From Methylovirgula sp. (GTDB taxonomy: Bacteria; Pseudomonadota; Alphaproteobacteria; Rhizobiales; Beijerinckiaceae), in NCBI GenBank assembly GCA_025356505.1, contig JANXSV010000094.1, positions 1-7,711 on the forward strand: 7,711 nucleotides of DNA, given 5' to 3'. The notes beneath the pieces are model-generated. The model was not told the DNA's origin. It was given only the letters and a program-made list of their open reading frames with translations, and searched no databases. The translations under genes were made by a program, and so were the position numbers. Positions 6,009-7,711 of this stretch are shown piece by piece (positions within the stretch are counted from its first letter, which is position 1; each line of letters starts with the position of its first letter).

Positions 6009-6770
6009 CTAATGCAGCAAAGCTTTTCTCGCAAAAATCGTTGAAGGGCGAAAGCTATCAAAACTCACTATACCCAGTATTTTATCCATCACCGGCTTCA
6101 CGTCCAAGCGGCATTCGGCCACGCCCATATTTTTCAGCGCTGCCATGTAAGCCTCGCGATGTTCGATGTCGGCCAGAATCAGGCTGCCACCAGGGCGCAG
6201 AACACGCATCATCTCGCGCAGCGCCGTCGCCCGGTCATCAACCTGTTCAAGATTATGCACCGCCCAATGTGACATCACGACCTCGAAGCTCCCATTTGCA
6301 AAAGGCAGCGCCCGCATGTCACCTGTTTCGATATGAACGCGATCGGAAAAGCCCTCGAGCACGGCATTTTCCAATGCGCCTTTTGGCCCATTTCCCGATT
6401 GATCTTTGGCCTGCCAGATATCAATTCCGGTTGCCTTGCCGGATGTGAGCCGCTTGGCCGCTCCAACCATCATCAGCCCGCGCCCGCAGCCCACGTCGAG
6501 CACTTGCTCGTTGCCGCGCCAAATCACGTAGTCGAGCATTGTCTCCCGCGTTTTCAGCTTGATGTGTTTGCTCCAAACCACCATCAGGCAGCCCATGCCG
6601 GACAGATACAGCCCCCCAAAGGCCAAGATCGCCGTAAGGATGCCGACCAACAGGCTCCCGCGCCAAAATTCCCAGATCAGCAAGGCCAGGGCAAAAGCGC
6701 CGATGCCGCCAGCCAGAAAGCCCGTCGCCAGGCCCGGCGCGTCAATCCCGTAATCAGGGCGCTTGCTCAC
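6009..6770 (-). CDS. Class I SAM-dependent methyltransferase with two N-terminal membrane helices
   Basis: The 253-residue protein has two predicted membrane segments (about 14-34 and 39-66) followed by a cytoplasmic class I methyltransferase domain. SAM-binding motif I is VLDVGCGRG at 90-98. The acidic residue after strand 2 is in GIDIW (115-119), motif II/III is ETGDMRALPF (148-157), and VLRPGGSLILAD (190-201) is the usual post-motif strand. The substrate is unknown; membrane anchoring suggests a lipid, quinone or membrane-bound acceptor, which is inference. The start is a GTG whose G is the last base of the upstream stop (TAGTG), with only a weak GGA upstream, so translation is probably coupled to the small secreted protein gene. 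No later ATG precedes residue 59, so this start is needed to include the first helix. A 90%-identical but broken copy of its 5' end lies at 7292-7450. Confidence 0.85.
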   Translation of the reverse strand: MSKRPDYGIDAPGLATGFLAGGIGAFALALLIWEFWRGSLLVGILTAILAFGGLYLSGMGCLMVVWSKHIKLKTRETMLDYVIWRGNEQVLDVGCGRGLMMVGAAKRLTSGKATGIDIWQAKDQSGNGPKGALENAVLEGFSDRVHIETGDMRALPFANGSFEVVMSHWAVHNLEQVDDRATALREMMRVLRPGGSLILADIEHREAYMAALKNMGVAECRLDVKPVMDKILGIVSFDSFRPSTIFARKALLH

Positions 6771-7168
6771 TACTGCATTCCGCAGGAGGTGGCGACACGC
6801 TGATCGAATATGGAGGCTGATTTCTTCATCTGCACGACATCTTCGCGCGTTACTTCCTCTTCTGTGCCCGCACAGGCCTCAATGGCTTTATCGCCCAGCG
6901 CCGCTGCCTTGCCGACGTGGATCGCCACATCGCGGAACCCTTCGCACAGCGCCTTGGCTTGAGGCGAGCCAGCCTCCCAGGATGTTTTGGGCGGCGGCGG
7001 CAGCAGATCGTCAAGTTTTGCTTCTGCAGCCTCTGTTGCGCTGTTCTCTGAGGCCAGTTCGGCGCAAACAGGATTTGTCGCCGTGGCAGCCGGCAATGGT
7101 GAAGCCGCCAAAAACAACGCGCACATTGCGCCCATGAAATCGCTCGCTAAATATCGCATTACCCGCAT
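6770..7168 (-). CDS. Small secreted cysteine-containing protein of unknown function (copy A)
   Basis: I do not recognise this 132-residue protein. The N-terminus (MRVMRYLASDF, then a hydrophobic GAMCALFLAASPLPAATA) is a clear signal peptide, with cleavage likely after an Ala near residue 28-30. The mature part has cysteines in NPVCAELAS, KALCEGFRD, IEACAGTEE and the C-terminal SCGMQ, a pattern suited to two disulfides in the periplasm. A proline block (LLPPPPK) separates an N-terminal segment from a helical domain. ATG 7168 is preferred over GTG 7177 because GGAGG lies eight bases before it. The gene overlaps the methyltransferase by one base, so it probably opens the minus-strand operon. A paralogue lies directly upstream at 7450-7711, sharing SPQAKALC and DKAIEACAGT. 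A weak TTGTGA/TTGATT pair with 17-bp spacing (7223-7195) might be its promoter. Confidence 0.75.
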   Translation of the reverse strand: MRVMRYLASDFMGAMCALFLAASPLPAATATNPVCAELASENSATEAAEAKLDDLLPPPPKTSWEAGSPQAKALCEGFRDVAIHVGKAAALGDKAIEACAGTEEEVTREDVVQMKKSASIFDQRVATSCGMQ

Positions 7169-7176
7169 GATTTGCA

Positions 7177-7181
7177 CCTCC
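7177..7181 (-). promoter_or_regulatory. Strong ribosome-binding site for secreted protein copy A
   Basis: GGAGG on the minus strand lies eight bases before ATG 7168. It overlaps the alternative GTG at 7177-7175, which therefore cannot be the served start. Confidence 0.7.
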
Positions 7182-7291
7182 GTTGTCTCTCACCAATCAA
7201 ACACGGCACCGCGTCACTCACAAGGGACGATACCGGTGGTTCACTCTGGCAGGATTTGGCGCGACTTTGGCGGGGGAGGATCCTGATTTGC

Positions 7292-7450
7292 CTAGCCGGA
7301 TGTGAGCCCCTTGGGCGCTCCCACCATCATCAGCAGCCCGCTTGTAAATTCCCAGATCAGCAAGGCCAGCGCGAAAGCGCCGGTGCCGCCAGCCAAAAAG
7401 ACCATCGCCAGGCCGGGCGCGTCAATCCCGTAATCAGGGCTCTTACTTAC
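7292..7450 (-). pseudogene. Internally deleted remnant of a duplicated membrane methyltransferase gene
   Basis: The minus strand from 7450 reads VSKSPDYGIDAPGLA and continues to LALLIWEF, matching residues 1-35 of the methyltransferase at 6009-6770. It then jumps to GLLMMVGAPKGLTSG, matching residues 98-111, and ends in TAG (7294-7292) where the intact gene has AAG. Block 7346-7450 matches 6666-6770 at about 95 of 105 bases; block 7295-7340 matches 6438-6480 with three substitutions and a 3-base insertion. The join removes a net 180 bases, in frame, taking out the second membrane helix and most of the SAM-binding motif I. The GTG start has become GTA. No functional methyltransferase could be made. 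It follows the secreted-protein paralogue with the same one-base overlap as the intact pair, so the two genes were duplicated together. Confidence 0.9.
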
Positions 7451-7711
7451 TACTGCACGCCGCAAATCGCGGCAATGTCTTGGTCAATCATTCCTGCTGA
7501 TGTTTTAAGTTGCTCGAACATTTCGCGCGAAGCGGCTTGCTCCTCTGCTGTGCCCGCACAGGCCTCAATAGCCTTATCTTGCAGAGCAATTAGCTTTCTA
7601 CCGTGGGTCACCATATCGCGCATAGCGGCGCAGAGTGCCTTGGCTTGGGGCGAATCTGGGCTCAATTTCGTATTGGGCGGCGGCAGCAGACCGGGAATCT
7701 TGGCATGCGCC
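7450..7711 (-). CDS. Small cysteine protein of unknown function, paralogue of copy A (copy B), 5' end outside window
   Basis: The frame is open from the window edge to TAG at 7452-7450, giving 86 codons of a protein whose N-terminus lies outside. The visible part starts AHAKIPGLLPPPNTK and contains SPQAKALC, DKAIEACAGT and ends ICGVQ. It aligns over its length with the small secreted protein at 6770-7168, with a two-residue insertion after ACAGT. Identity is roughly half. The three cysteines in the overlapping part are conserved. A signal peptide is expected upstream by analogy but cannot be seen. A TTG at 7665 could be mistaken for the start, but the similarity to copy A extends well before it. 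The gene lies directly upstream of the broken methyltransferase copy. Function unknown. Confidence 0.75.
   Translation of the reverse strand, partial: AHAKIPGLLPPPNTKLSPDSPQAKALCAAMRDMVTHGRKLIALQDKAIEACAGTAEEQAASREMFEQLKTSAGMIDQDIAAICGVQ

Larger units (their letters stand above)
6666..7450 (-). repeat. Tandem duplication of the secreted-protein/methyltransferase cassette (680-bp period)
   Basis: Positions 6666-6770 and 7346-7450 align without gaps at an offset of exactly 680, with about ten differences counted by eye. The stop codons of the two small-protein genes (6772-6770 and 7452-7450) keep the same offset. The duplication is in direct orientation. Its left arm holds the intact methyltransferase and its right arm the deleted one. 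The outer boundary of the right copy lies beyond the window. Confidence 0.88.

Overview
The window looks like chromosomal DNA of an alphaproteobacterium. The base composition is moderately GC-rich, and no phage genes, plasmid genes or insertion sequences are recognisable. The family-4-like uracil-DNA glycosylase has the DGC...VPWRP style that I associate with Alphaproteobacteria, and it is divergent from an ETF-ubiquinone oxidoreductase. The genus cannot be named from sequence alone.

Left part (1-2388). After a roughly 300-base stretch without a confident gene comes a minus-strand neutral zinc metallopeptidase of the YpfJ type, anchored by one N-terminal membrane segment (309-1211). The next gap, 1212-1433, is not empty. 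It holds a decayed minus-strand fragment resembling the first membrane helix of TMEM175/DUF1211 channel proteins, a perfect-arm palindrome, and a 15-bp tandem repeat. Next is a minus-strand uracil-DNA glycosylase homologue (1434-2270) whose usual C-terminal HPxxLLR motif is degenerate. A 118-bp divergent promoter region follows, with a dyad lying over a candidate promoter.

Centre (2389-4057). A complete ETF-ubiquinone oxidoreductase is the only confident plus-strand gene. It would pass electrons from acyl-CoA and other flavin dehydrogenases, via ETF, to the quinone pool. Its stop codon is one base from the stop of the convergent glycosyltransferase, so there is no room for a private terminator.

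Right part (4055-7711). A tightly packed minus-strand run reads, in transcription order: a small secreted cysteine protein (7168-6770), a membrane-anchored SAM methyltransferase (6770-6009), a CDF-family divalent-metal exporter with a histidine-rich tail (5940-4912) and a family-25 glycosyltransferase (4912-4055). Two of the three junctions overlap by a single base. Upstream lies a second, older copy of the first two genes. Its small secreted protein runs off the window edge (7711-7450), and it is followed by an internally deleted methyltransferase remnant without a start codon (7450-7292). The period between copies is exactly 680 bp. The unrecognised small protein plus membrane methyltransferase, duplicated as a unit, is the least explained element here. 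No sequence evidence shows that it acts together with the metal exporter and glycosyltransferase beyond shared orientation and packing.
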